Below are positions 16,417-24,520 of a stretch of 64,000 nt of DNA, in pieces (position 1 is the stretch's first letter; every line of letters begins with the position of its first letter). Below the pieces are notes generated by a model that saw only the letters and a list, made by a program, of their open reading frames with translations, was not told the DNA's origin and searched no databases. A program made the translations under genes and the position numbers. Origin of the DNA: Streptomyces sp. Je 1-79 (lineage in GTDB: Bacteria > Actinomycetota > Actinomycetes > Streptomycetales > Streptomycetaceae). The stretch spans positions 442,362 to 506,361 of the forward strand of contig NZ_JAMGSL010000003.1 of the NCBI RefSeq assembly GCF_025195125.1, read 5' to 3'.

Positions 16417-17424
16417 GTGAACGCCTCCCCCTCCCTCCTCTCCGGCGGCGCCTTCGGTGGCGCCTCCGGTGACACGCTGCGCGCCGCACTCGCCGGGCTC
16501 CTCGACGGGCTGCCGCCCCGCCAGGCGACCTCGGCCGTCGAGCGGCTGATCGCCAACTACCGGGGGACCACCCCGACCGACGCCCCCGTGCTGCGGGACC
16601 GTTCCGACGTCGCCGCGTACGCCGCGTACCGGATGCCGGCGACGTTCGAGGCGGTACGGGCCGTACTCGACGCCCTGCGGGACGCGGCCCCGGCGTGGGA
16701 GCCGGCCACGCACACCGACGTCGGCGGCGGCACCGGGGCGGCGAGCTGGGCGGTCGCGGAGGCCTGGGACACCACCGCGCGCACGACCGTGCTCGACTGG
16801 GCCGAGCCTGCCCTCGCCCTCGGCAGGGAGCTGGCGGACGGGGTCTTCGACGCGGAGTGGCGGCGGGCCCGGATCAGCGGGGCGCTGCGGCTCGACGAGA
16901 CCGACCTGGTGACCGTCAGCTACGTCCTGAAGGAGCTGACCGAGGCCGACCGCCGGGCGGTCGTGACCGAGGCGGCGCGGGTCGCGCAGGCGGTCGTGAT
17001 CGTCGAGCCGGGCACGCCCGACGGCTACGAGCGGATCATCGCGGCCCGCACCCTGCTCGTCGAGGCGGGCTTCACCGTCGCCGCGCCCTGCCCGCACAGC
17101 GGCACGTGCCCGATCGAGCCGGGCAAGGACTGGTGCCACTTCGCGGCCCGGGTGAGCAGGTCGTCGCTGCACCGGCAGGTGAAGGGCGGCTCGCTGCCGT
17201 ACGAGGACGAGAAGTTCGGGTACGTGGCGGCGACGCGGTTCCCCGTCGTGCCGACGGCCTCCCGGGTCGTCCGCAAGCCCCAGATCCGCAAGGGCCAGGT
17301 GCTGCTCGACCTCTGCGGCCCGGAGGAGACCGGACTGACCCGCGAGACGGTCACGAAGCGCCACGGGGCGCTGTACAAGGCGGCGAGGGACGCCGAGTGG
17401 GGCGACGCCTGGCCCCCGGAGTAG
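16417..17424 (+). CDS. Rsm22-type ribosomal small-subunit methyltransferase-like protein
   Basis: A 335-residue protein of the Rsm22 family, SAM-dependent methyltransferase-fold factors associated with the small ribosomal subunit (the mitochondrial relative binds an Fe-S cluster). The SAM-binding loop is DVGGGTGAASWA (about 103-114). The C-terminal half has the Cys-rich segment CPHSGTCPIEPGKDWCHF, which could hold a cluster, and GYVAATR. GTG at 16417 (MNASPS) was preferred over the in-frame GTG at 16411. TAAAAT (16405-16410) is a strong -10 and would start transcription at 16417, giving a leaderless mRNA; there is no usable Shine-Dalgarno for either. A convergent hairpin separates it from the DDAH gene. 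Confidence 0.85.
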   Translation: MNASPSLLSGGAFGGASGDTLRAALAGLLDGLPPRQATSAVERLIANYRGTTPTDAPVLRDRSDVAAYAAYRMPATFEAVRAVLDALRDAAPAWEPATHTDVGGGTGAASWAVAEAWDTTARTTVLDWAEPALALGRELADGVFDAEWRRARISGALRLDETDLVTVSYVLKELTEADRRAVVTEAARVAQAVVIVEPGTPDGYERIIAARTLLVEAGFTVAAPCPHSGTCPIEPGKDWCHFAARVSRSSLHRQVKGGSLPYEDEKFGYVAATRFPVVPTASRVVRKPQIRKGQVLLDLCGPEETGLTRETVTKRHGALYKAARDAEWGDAWPPE

Positions 17425-17432
17425 AGGGAGTG

Positions 17433-17480
17433 GGGCGGCCCCCGGCCCCCGCGGCAGGGGCCGGGGGACAGGGGCCGCCC
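17433..17480. terminator. Bidirectional terminator hairpin between convergent genes
   Basis: A long GC-rich stem: GGGGCGGCCCC... pairs with ...GGGGCCGCCC, with an inner pairing of CGGCCCC and GGGGCCG. It lies in the 60-base gap between the Rsm22-like and DDAH stop codons. Confidence 0.75.
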
Positions 17481-17484
17481 GGGC

Positions 17485-18318
17485 CTACGCCTGCCGGGGG
17501 CGCAGCTCCTGGGTGCAGCACTTCACGCTGCCCCCGCCCTTGAGGAGCTCCGACAGGTCCATGCCCAGCGGCTCGAAGCCCCGGTCACGGAGCGGTTCGA
17601 AGAGGTCCACCGCCGCCTGGGGCAGCAGCACGTGGTGGCCGTCGCTGACCGCGTTCATGCCCAGCGTCGCCGCGTCGTGCTCCGTCGCGAGCAGCGCGTC
17701 GGGGAAGAGCCGGGCCAGCACGGCCCGGCTGCCGGGGGAGAAGGCGCCGGGGTAGTACATGACCTCGTCGCGCTCCGCGTCCAGCACGCACAGCGCCGTG
17801 TCCAGGTGGTAGTAGCGCGGGTCCACCAGCTCCAGGCCGATCAGCGGGAGCCCGAAGAACTCCTGCGCCTCCAGGTGCGAGAGCGGGGTGGAGCGGAAGC
17901 CCCGGCCGGCCAGGATCCAGGACGAGGTCACCGCGAAGTCCCCCTCGCCCTCGTTCACGTGCTCCGGCACGCGTACCTCCGCGTAACCGTTTCCGCGGAA
18001 CCAGTCCAGGTGCGCCGTCTCCTCCTCCGTGCGCTGGGAATGGGCGAACCGCGCGCCGAGCACACGGCCGTCCACGACGGTCGCGCCGTTCGCGGTGAAG
18101 ACCATGTCGGGGAGGCCCGGGATCGGGTCCAGGAGTTCGACGGTGTGGCCGAGCGACCGGTAGCGGGCCGTCAGGTCCTCCCACTGGGCGAGGGCGAGCG
18201 GCAGGTCGACCGGCTTGGTCGGGTCCATCCAGGGGTTGATGGAGTACGTCACCTCGAAGTGCGTGGGTGGGCACATCAGATAACGGCGGGGCGAGGCCTC
18301 GCGCGGGGTCTGGCGCAA
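17485..18318 (-). CDS. Dimethylarginine dimethylaminohydrolase (DDAH) family amidinohydrolase
   Basis: A 277-residue guanidino-group hydrolase of the pentein fold. DDAH converts N-omega-methylated arginines to citrulline and methylamines; close relatives act on arginine. Substrate and catalytic motifs are present: FEVTYSINPWMDP near the N-terminus, DMVFTANGA, the Asp/Glu-rich HVNEGEGDF, the catalytic His in YYHLDTALCVL (about 170) and the nucleophilic Cys in SVKCCTQELR close to the C-terminus. Translation starts at a TTG (18318) with GAGGAG six bases upstream; no ATG or GTG is placed as well. It is divergent from a TetR gene 220 bases away. Whether it handles methylarginine or arginine cannot be decided from sequence. 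Confidence 0.88.
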   Translation of the reverse strand: MRQTPREASPRRYLMCPPTHFEVTYSINPWMDPTKPVDLPLALAQWEDLTARYRSLGHTVELLDPIPGLPDMVFTANGATVVDGRVLGARFAHSQRTEEETAHLDWFRGNGYAEVRVPEHVNEGEGDFAVTSSWILAGRGFRSTPLSHLEAQEFFGLPLIGLELVDPRYYHLDTALCVLDAERDEVMYYPGAFSPGSRAVLARLFPDALLATEHDAATLGMNAVSDGHHVLLPQAAVDLFEPLRDRGFEPLGMDLSELLKGGGSVKCCTQELRPRQA

Positions 18319-18501
18319 AGAGGGCTCCTCACGGACGGAAGAACAGTCGTCTGACGGAGCCCATGGTCCTTCCTCGACCGGCTCCGCGCAGTGGACCGTT
18401 CGGGTGGTTCACCGAGCGTTCGGAATGGGCATCAGGGGTGGCCGTCGGGGTGGGTACCGGGACCGGGCGTCCGGGGTGAGCTCCGGCCGCACCCTGACAG
18501 G

Positions 18502-18532
18502 CGAGACGTTCCGTCTCGTCCGCTGTTAGATT
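18502..18532 (+). promoter_or_regulatory. TetR operator and promoter of the regulator gene
   Basis: A perfect dyad CGAGACG (18502-18508) / CGTCTCG (18512-18518) around TTC lies just upstream of TAGATT (18527-18532), a good -10. Six bases separate the -10 from the ATG at 18539. Occupation of the dyad would cover the -35 region, as expected for autorepression. Confidence 0.6.
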
Positions 18533-18538
18533 GGAGCC

Positions 18539-19159
18539 ATGTCCGACACCAAGAGCCCCGACGCCACCCGCCGCAGCGAGCGCTCCCGCCGCGCCATCTA
18601 CGACGCCGCCCTCGCCCTCGTCTCCGAGACCGGCTACGCGAAGACCACCATCGAGGGCATCGCCGCCCGCGCCGGGGTCGGCAAGCAGACGATCTACCGC
18701 TGGTGGCCCTCCAAGGCCGCCGTCCTCCTGGAGGCCTTCCTCGACCTCGCGGCCCAGGCCAACGAGGCGCTCGGCGGCGACGACGAGGGTGAGATCCCCG
18801 ACACCGGCGACCTCGCCGCCGACCTGAAGTACGTGCTCCGCGCCACCGTCGACGAGCTGAACAACCCGACCTACGACGCCCCCTCCCGCGCCCTCGCCGC
18901 CGAGGGCGTCGTCAACCCCGAGCTCGGCTCCCAGTTCGCCGAGAAACTCCTGGAACCCCAGCTCCAGTACTACGTACGCCGCATCGAGGCCGCGCAGGCC
19001 GCCGGTGACATCGACCCCGACGTCGACCCGCGCATCGCCCTCGAACTGCTCGTCGGCCCCCTGAACCACCGCTGGCTGCACCGGACCCTGCCCCTGACCC
19101 ACGCCTACGCCGACACCCTCGTCGACTACGCGCTGCGCGGGCTCGCGCCCAGGGCGTAA
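18539..19159 (+). CDS. TetR/AcrR-family transcriptional regulator
   Basis: A 206-residue repressor-type protein. The N-terminal helix-turn-helix is complete: RRAIYDAALALVSETGYAKT, then IEGIAARAGVGKQTIYRWWP (about 38-57). The C-terminal domain resembles the TetR_C_11 type (LNHRWLHRTLPLTHAYADTLVDYAL). The start at 18539 follows TAGATT at the spacing of a leaderless transcript, while GGAG only two bases before the ATG is too close to serve. A perfect dyad overlaps the promoter. The divergent DDAH gene is the most obvious regulated neighbour, but the 183 bases between the dyad and the DDAH start leave this open. Confidence 0.9.
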   Translation: MSDTKSPDATRRSERSRRAIYDAALALVSETGYAKTTIEGIAARAGVGKQTIYRWWPSKAAVLLEAFLDLAAQANEALGGDDEGEIPDTGDLAADLKYVLRATVDELNNPTYDAPSRALAAEGVVNPELGSQFAEKLLEPQLQYYVRRIEAAQAAGDIDPDVDPRIALELLVGPLNHRWLHRTLPLTHAYADTLVDYALRGLAPRA

Positions 19160-19259
19160 CCCCGTTACGTACCCCGGTTGGGTACTCCGGTCACCTGGAG
19201 CACCGGAAGATGCGACGATGGGCAGAGCCGAACGGGCGAGTACAGGTGTGAGGGGATAG

Positions 19260-20030
19260 ATGGGCGACGGTATCGGCCGCTACCGCGGCACGGAGAGCAG
19301 GCTTCCGCAGTGGCTGCGCAGGCGCCCCAAACGCTCCGCGGCCGAGGACGAGAACCGCCGCGAGAACCTGCTCCTGGCCACCGCCGCCGCCGGACTGCCC
19401 CTCGCCCCCGCCGCGTACCCCGTCGGCTACCGCTGCTCCTGCGAGCGCATCGGCTGTCCCACCCCCGCCCGGCACCCCGTCTCCTTCGCCTGGCAGACCC
19501 AGTCGACCACCGACCGCGCACAGATCGAGCGCTGGGCGCGCAACGAGCCCGAGGCGAACTTCGTGACGGCCACCGGCATGGTCCACGACGTCCTCGACGT
19601 CCCCCTCCAGGCCGGCCGGGCGGCCCTGGAGCGGCTCCTCGACCGGGGCGTCGAGGTCGGACCGGTCGCCGAGTCCGCCGAGAGCGCCGGCGACGGCGGA
19701 CGGATGCTCTTCTTCACCGCCACGCGCGGCACCCCCGAGGACGAGGACGAGTGGTGGCCCTGCGAGCTGGACTGCCATCCGGAGACCATGGACGAGCATC
19801 CGGGGCTCCGCTGGCACTGTCGCGGCAGCTACGTACTCGTACCGCCGGCCCGGCTCATCGGTGACGAGGAAGAGCGGCCGGCGGTCAGCTGGGTCCGCGG
19901 CCCCGAGCACCCCCTGCCCGACCCGCTGAACCTCCTGGAGACCCTCACCGACGCGTGCGCCCGGCACGCGGCCGAGCAGGGCGAGCACCACACCGTGCAA
20001 GAGGTGGCCTGGCCGCTCGGCCGCCGCTGA
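19260..20030 (+). CDS. Bifunctional DNA primase/polymerase N-terminal (Prim-Pol) domain protein
   Basis: A 256-residue stand-alone protein of the archaeo-eukaryotic primase-polymerase superfamily as found in actinobacteria. The family pattern is recognisable: LAAAGLPLAPAAYPVGYRC-like N-terminus with a Cys cluster (CSCERIGCPTPARHP), a helix with WARNEPEANFVTATG, then VLDVPLQAGRAALERLL and RMLFFTATRGTPEDEDEWW. No helicase or primase C-terminal domain follows. The segment where catalytic D-x-D/E residues are expected reads HDVLDVP, so activity is uncertain. AGGGG stands six bases before the ATG at 19260. It stands alone between a TetR gene and the convergent lipoprotein gene. Many Streptomyces carry several such proteins, and their role is unsettled. 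Confidence 0.75.
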   Translation: MGDGIGRYRGTESRLPQWLRRRPKRSAAEDENRRENLLLATAAAGLPLAPAAYPVGYRCSCERIGCPTPARHPVSFAWQTQSTTDRAQIERWARNEPEANFVTATGMVHDVLDVPLQAGRAALERLLDRGVEVGPVAESAESAGDGGRMLFFTATRGTPEDEDEWWPCELDCHPETMDEHPGLRWHCRGSYVLVPPARLIGDEEERPAVSWVRGPEHPLPDPLNLLETLTDACARHAAEQGEHHTVQEVAWPLGRR

Positions 20031-20050
20031 GCGACGAGGCCGCCGGGCTG

Positions 20051-21076
20051 CTACGAACCCTTCGCGCCCGTCACGCCCTGGAGCCGGCCCGTGACCGTGA
20101 CCCCGTCCTGGCCCGTGCCCGCCGGCTTCACCAGCACCGTCTGGCTCGACACCCACTCCTTGGTGACGGTGTTCTTCACCTCACCCGTCATCAGCGCCTT
20201 CACGTCGGGACCGACCTTCGGCCGGTAGCCCTTGGCCGCCGTCTGCTGCTCGAAGTACCGCGTCGCGAAGAACACCAGCGCCCCGCCGTCCTCGGTCGCG
20301 AGGGCCAGCGGCGCGAAGTCCCCGGTGTCCGTGGCCTGGTCGACGTACTGCGTCGCCAGCCCCGCCCGCTTCGTGCCCTTCTCCCGCTGCTCCCGCCACA
20401 GCGTGGTGTGCGGCCCCGCCGCGAACTGGCCCCGCTCCCCGCCGCCGAGGAACGACACATAGCTCCGGCCCAGATCCTTCGGCGCGACCGCGAGCTGCGC
20501 GGAGTCCGCGGGGACGGGGACGGCGAACCCGCCCTCCGTCCTGAACGCGGGGATCTCGTCCGGGGTCAGGATCGCCAGATAGGCGACCTCCCACAGCTGG
20601 TCGGCGCCGTGGCGCACGAAGACCAGGAGCCAGCGGTTGTCGCCCCGGCCCTCGTCGGTGTCGCGGTTGGAGTCGGCGTCCGCGACGAACCAGCGCGGCC
20701 ACCCCGCCTTCTTGGGCAGGACGAACGTCGCGTCCGTCAGCTCCAGGGGCTGGTGGTTCGCGTTGCCCCCGGGGTCGGTGATCGAACGGGACTTCAGACC
20801 GGCCTGGTTGATCGCCCCGAGCGGCCCGGTGACCCGGTCCGCGTCGAGCGCCGGGTCGTGCGCCTTGTCCGCCCGGTTGTACGCGTCGGTGAAGTCCCTG
20901 AGGGCCTGCCCGGCCTCGCTCTTCGTCGCCGCCGGGATCAGCTCCCGCTCACCGTGCACCGTCACGCAGCCGCTCGCCGTGAGCGCCAGCACGGTCGCCG
21001 CCGTCGTCGCCACGAACACCCGGGACGGTCGTCCCGGCTCAGCGAGTGCCCTCGACGGTCCCCTCAGCCTTCTCAT
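20051..21076 (-). CDS. Lipoprotein at the end of the efe operon
   Basis: A 341-residue secreted protein of unknown function. The signal peptide ends in the lipobox LTASGC (about 32-37), so the mature protein is lipid-anchored on the outer face of the membrane. The rest is soluble and hydrophilic, with no metal-binding motif I can identify. The ATG at 21076 lies 38 bases inside the 3' end of efeU, so translation is coupled to it and the gene belongs to the iron-uptake operon. The C-terminus reads DGVTVTGRLQGVTGAKGS. Its position suggests an accessory role at the EfeUOB complex; this is inference from context only. Confidence 0.85.
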   Translation of the reverse strand: MRRLRGPSRALAEPGRPSRVFVATTAATVLALTASGCVTVHGERELIPAATKSEAGQALRDFTDAYNRADKAHDPALDADRVTGPLGAINQAGLKSRSITDPGGNANHQPLELTDATFVLPKKAGWPRWFVADADSNRDTDEGRGDNRWLLVFVRHGADQLWEVAYLAILTPDEIPAFRTEGGFAVPVPADSAQLAVAPKDLGRSYVSFLGGGERGQFAAGPHTTLWREQREKGTKRAGLATQYVDQATDTGDFAPLALATEDGGALVFFATRYFEQQTAAKGYRPKVGPDVKALMTGEVKNTVTKEWVSSQTVLVKPAGTGQDGVTVTGRLQGVTGAKGS

Positions 21077-21914
21077 CGGTCGCCTTCTGCTTCTTCACCG
21101 GCACGGACGGAACCGACCCTACCGGGGACAGGAACAGTGCGAGTGCCGGGACCAGATAGAGCGCCCACACCGTGACCTGAAGAACCGTCGGGTTCGGCTG
21201 GAAGTTGAAGACGCCCTTGAGGAGCGTCCCGTACCAGCTGTCCGGAGGGATCGTCGCCGAGATGTCGAAGGCCTTGTCCGCGAGACCGTCCAGGAAGCGC
21301 GCCTCCTGGAGGTCGTGCACGCCGTACGCGAGCACGCCGGCCGCCACCACGACCAGCATGGAGCCGGTCCAGATGAAGAACCTCGCCAGATCGATCCTCA
21401 GCGCGCCCCGGTAGAAGAGCCAGCCGAGCAGCACCGCCGTCGCGATGCCCAGGACCACCCCGACCAGCGGCGCTGACGTACCGTCCGAGGAGGCCCGTAC
21501 CGACGCCCAGACGAAGAGCGCGGTCTCCAGCCCTTCGCGGCCCACCGCCAGGAAGGCGGTGGCGACCAGGGCGCCCGTGCCAACCCGGAGCGCCGCGTCG
21601 AGCCTTCCGTGCAGCTCCGCCTTCAGATGGCGGGCCGTGCGCCGCATCCAGAAGACCATCCAGGTGACCAGCACCACCGCGAGGACGGAGAGCGAGCCGC
21701 CCAGCAGCTCCTGCGCCTCGAACGTCAGCTCCCGGGAGCCGAATTCGAGCCCGGCGCCGAAGGCGAGCGCGATCCCGACCGCCGCACCCACGCCGATCCA
21801 GATCGGCTTCAGGGCGTCGCGGTGCCCGGTCTTCACCAGGTACGCGACGAGGATGCAGACGACCAGGCTCGCTTCCAGGCCTTCGCGCAGACCGATCAGA
21901 TAGTTGCCGAACAC
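21039..21914 (-). CDS. efeU: FTR1-family iron permease EfeU
   Basis: A 291-residue membrane permease that takes up ferric iron after oxidation of ferrous iron at the cell surface. The duplicated REGLE iron-binding motif of the Ftr1/EfeU family is intact: LREGLEASLVVCIL at the N-terminus and VGREGLETALFVWA in the fourth segment. Seven hydrophobic segments are evident, with the family's FLDGLADKAFD before the last. Translation starts at a GTG (21914) with GAGAGGA six bases upstream. It follows efeB by 16 bases, and the next lipoprotein gene overlaps it by 38 bases, so the gene order is efeO-efeB-efeU-lipoprotein from one iron-controlled promoter. Confidence 0.95.
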   Translation of the reverse strand: MFGNYLIGLREGLEASLVVCILVAYLVKTGHRDALKPIWIGVGAAVGIALAFGAGLEFGSRELTFEAQELLGGSLSVLAVVLVTWMVFWMRRTARHLKAELHGRLDAALRVGTGALVATAFLAVGREGLETALFVWASVRASSDGTSAPLVGVVLGIATAVLLGWLFYRGALRIDLARFFIWTGSMLVVVAAGVLAYGVHDLQEARFLDGLADKAFDISATIPPDSWYGTLLKGVFNFQPNPTVLQVTVWALYLVPALALFLSPVGSVPSVPVKKQKATDEKAEGTVEGTR

Positions 21915-21930
21915 GTCGGTCCTCTCTCTT

Positions 21931-23199
21931 CTAGGAGAACAGCGCCCGGCCCCACCAGTCGTCCTTGTCGCGGACGCCCGGCGGGACGGCGAAGAGCGCC
22001 GAACCCACGTGCTGGATGTATTCGTTGAGGACGTCCGCGCGGGCCAGCGAAGTCTGCACCGGGACGAAGCCGGTACGGACGTCCCGCTGGTACGCGAGGA
22101 AGAACAGGCCCGCCTCCAGGCGGCCCAGGCCGTCGGTGCCGTCGGTGAAGGAGTAGCCGCGGCGCAGGATCGTCGCCCCGTTGTTGCTGTCGGGGTGCGC
22201 GAGGCGGACGTGCGCCTCCGGCTTCATCGCCTTCAGGAACGGCTCGTCGTGCTCCCCGGCCTTGCCGACGGGCGCCCCCTCCTTCTTGTCGCGGCCGAAG
22301 ATGTCCTCCTGCTCGGCCAGCGGGGTGCGGTCCCAGGTCTCGACGTTCATCCGGATCCGGCGGGCGACGAGGTACGAGCCGCCGGTCATCCAGGCGGCCC
22401 GCCCCGGGGCGTCCTTCGCGGCGACCCACACATGCTTGTCGAGCCCGGCGGTGTCGGTGCCCGCGATGTTGCGGGTGCCGTCCTTGAAGCCGAAGAGGTT
22501 GCGCGGGGTCTGCGCGTCGGGGGTCGTGGAGGACGTCTTGCCGAAGCCCAGCTGCGACCAGCGGACCGCGACCCTGCCGAAGCCGATCCTGGCCAGGTTG
22601 CGGATCGCGTGCACGGCGACCTGCGGGTCGTCGGCACACGCCTGGACGCAGAGGTCGCCGCCGCTGCGGGCCGGGTCCAGGTTGTCGCCCGGGAAGCGGG
22701 GCAGATCGATCAGGGCGCCGGGCCGCCGGTCCTTCAGGCCGAAGCGGCCGTCGAAGAGGGAGGGCCCGAAGCCGATGGTGAGGGTGAGCCGGGACGGCCT
22801 GAGGCCGAGGGCCTCGCCGGTGTCGTCCGGCGGAGCCTCCGGCAGGCCGCCGTAGGCGCCCTCGCCGACCTCGTGACCGGCCGTCATCCGCTCGGCGGCG
22901 CGCGTCCACTCCTTCAGGAGCCGGACGAGTGCGGCGCGGTCGTCCGTCTTCACGTCGAAGGCGGCGAAGTGCAGCCGGTCCTGCACGGCGGTGGCGATAC
23001 CGGCCTGGTGGGCACCGTGGAACGGCACGGCAGGACCGCCGTCGGCGGTGGGCACGGCGGCGTCCCCCGTACGGGTGAGGGCGACGGCGCCGCCGGCCGC
23101 GGCGGCACCGAGCGCGAGCCCGGCACCGCCCCAGCCCAGCACCGTGCGCCGCGAGGCCGGGGTGTGCCCTGGCACAGGGCTCTCGTGCGCGTCGGACAT
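21931..23199 (-). CDS. efeB: Deferrochelatase/peroxidase EfeB (DyP-type, Tat-exported)
   Basis: A 422-residue periplasm-side heme peroxidase of the dye-decolorizing family. It oxidises ferrous iron for uptake and has been reported to remove iron from heme without breaking the ring. A Tat signal opens the protein (SRRTVLGWGG, then an Ala/Gly core). The DyP hallmark GFKDGTRN (about 235, with the distal Asp) and the proximal-His region near LRRGYSFTDG are present, and LFFLAYQRDV and NEYIQHVGSALF follow as in EfeB. The ATG at 23199 has GGGGA eight bases before it. It lies 11 bases after efeO and 16 before efeU. Confidence 0.95.
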   Translation of the reverse strand: MSDAHESPVPGHTPASRRTVLGWGGAGLALGAAAAGGAVALTRTGDAAVPTADGGPAVPFHGAHQAGIATAVQDRLHFAAFDVKTDDRAALVRLLKEWTRAAERMTAGHEVGEGAYGGLPEAPPDDTGEALGLRPSRLTLTIGFGPSLFDGRFGLKDRRPGALIDLPRFPGDNLDPARSGGDLCVQACADDPQVAVHAIRNLARIGFGRVAVRWSQLGFGKTSSTTPDAQTPRNLFGFKDGTRNIAGTDTAGLDKHVWVAAKDAPGRAAWMTGGSYLVARRIRMNVETWDRTPLAEQEDIFGRDKKEGAPVGKAGEHDEPFLKAMKPEAHVRLAHPDSNNGATILRRGYSFTDGTDGLGRLEAGLFFLAYQRDVRTGFVPVQTSLARADVLNEYIQHVGSALFAVPPGVRDKDDWWGRALFS

Positions 23200-23210
23200 C
23201 TCGGCGTCCC

Positions 23211-24365
23211 CTACTTCACGACGGCGGCGGCGAGCTTGGAGAGCGGCTCGGCCAGCGCGTTGACGCCGTCCGACAGCTCCTTGCGCTCGGCCTTGCCGAC
23301 CTTGTCGTACGAGGTGAAGACGTAGCTCGCCCGGTCCGCGCGGTACTTGTCGAGAAGCGTGTTCAGCGCGGCGAACTGCTTGTCGAGCTCGGCGACGAGC
23401 GCGGGGTCGTTCTTCGAGGCGACCGGCTTGAGCAGCTCGAACGACTTCTGCGCGCCCTCGACGTTCGCCTTGAAGTCGACCAGGTCGGTGTGGGAGTAGC
23501 GCTCCTCCTCGCCGGTGACCTTGCCGGTGGCGACCTCGTCCAGGAGCTCCTTGGCGCCGTTGGCCATCGAGGTCGGGGTGATGTCGGCCCTGCCGACCCG
23601 CTTCACCCAGTCCGCGAGGTCCTTGTCGAGGGTGTCGGCGAGCTGCTTCTCGCGGTCGCCGATCTTCTTGTCCTGCCAGAGGGCCTTCTCCAGGCGGTGC
23701 CAGCCGGTCCAGTCCTTCGCCGGGTCCTGGCCCTCCTCCAGGCCGTCCTCGCGGACGTCGACCTTCGGGTCGATGTCGCCGAAGGACTCGGCGACCGGCT
23801 CGGTGCGCTCCCAGCCGATACGCGAGTCGGCGTAGGCCTTCTTGGCGGCCTCGACGTCACCCGCGCGGACGGCGTCGGTGAAGACCTTCACCTTCGGCAG
23901 AGTGCCGTCGGCCTGCGCCTGCACGTACTGGCGGTAGGCGGCGACGGCGGCGTCCATCTCGGGCGAGCGCTTCGCGGCGGCCGCACCACCGGTGACGGTG
24001 ACCTTCTGACGGATGCCGTCGCCCGTCATGCCCGGCTTGCACGCGATCTCGTACTCACCGGCCTTGACCTCGGCGGTGATGGTGGCCTTGGTGCCGGGGC
24101 CGATGTTCTCGCGCTCGGTCACGATCCGGTCGTCCGGGTAGAGGACGTAGACCTCGGTGACCTTCGAGCCCCGGTTCTCCACGGCCAGCTTCACGTGCCC
24201 GGCGGGGAACTCCTTCGTGGAGACCTCGCAGGAGTCGTCCTTGGCGACGACCCGGACGGCGTCGCCGTCGCCCTTGGCGTCGCTCTTCTCGGCGCAGCCC
24301 GTGACGGCGGTCAGAGCCGCGACGGTGGCGGCGGCGGTGACGACGGGGAGACGGACGGCTCGCAT
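23211..24365 (-). CDS. efeO: Iron uptake lipoprotein EfeO
   Basis: A 384-residue surface lipoprotein that binds iron and passes it to the EfeU permease. The lipobox is LTAVTGC (about 18-24). A cupredoxin-like domain (about 40-125) follows, with CEVSTKEFPAGHVKLAV and EYEIACKPGMTGD. The C-terminal half is the M75 peptidase-like EfeM domain, with GWHRLEKALW (the conserved H-x-x-E metal site). The ATG at 24365 has GGAG five to six bases upstream. Two overlapping iron boxes lie 31-64 bases before the start, so the whole operon should be repressed by iron-loaded DmdR/IdeR. Confidence 0.95.
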   Translation of the reverse strand: MRAVRLPVVTAAATVAALTAVTGCAEKSDAKGDGDAVRVVAKDDSCEVSTKEFPAGHVKLAVENRGSKVTEVYVLYPDDRIVTERENIGPGTKATITAEVKAGEYEIACKPGMTGDGIRQKVTVTGGAAAAKRSPEMDAAVAAYRQYVQAQADGTLPKVKVFTDAVRAGDVEAAKKAYADSRIGWERTEPVAESFGDIDPKVDVREDGLEEGQDPAKDWTGWHRLEKALWQDKKIGDREKQLADTLDKDLADWVKRVGRADITPTSMANGAKELLDEVATGKVTGEEERYSHTDLVDFKANVEGAQKSFELLKPVASKNDPALVAELDKQFAALNTLLDKYRADRASYVFTSYDKVGKAERKELSDGVNALAEPLSKLAAAVVK

Positions 24366-24395
24366 ACGGGCTCCAGGGAGAACGTGGGTTCGGGG

Positions 24396-24429
24396 TGAGG
24401 CTGGCCTAACTTAACCGAGGCTTACCTCG
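24396..24429 (-). promoter_or_regulatory. Two overlapping iron boxes (DmdR/IdeR type) upstream of efeO
   Basis: TGAGGCTGGCCTAACTTAA (24396-24414) matches the 19-base consensus TTAGGTTAGGCTAACCTAA at 14 positions. A second box at 24411-24429 matches at 12 positions and contains the palindrome CGAGG-CTTA-CCTCG. They share four bases and sit in the promoter region of the efe operon. Confidence 0.8.
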
Positions 24430-24520
24430 CCCATACCGGGACGTCCAGTGATTCGGCTCTCACCTTCCCGGCCCGCTCACGGAGGGGTCACGGAGCGCTC
24501 AAAGACACCCCATGACTGGG

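Noticed and set aside
14287..17364. Very long open frame on the minus strand (over 1000 codons)
   Set aside because: It runs antisense across the MFS and Rsm22-like genes, has low-complexity Arg/Gly/Glu content and no family motifs. It is a by-product of high GC.
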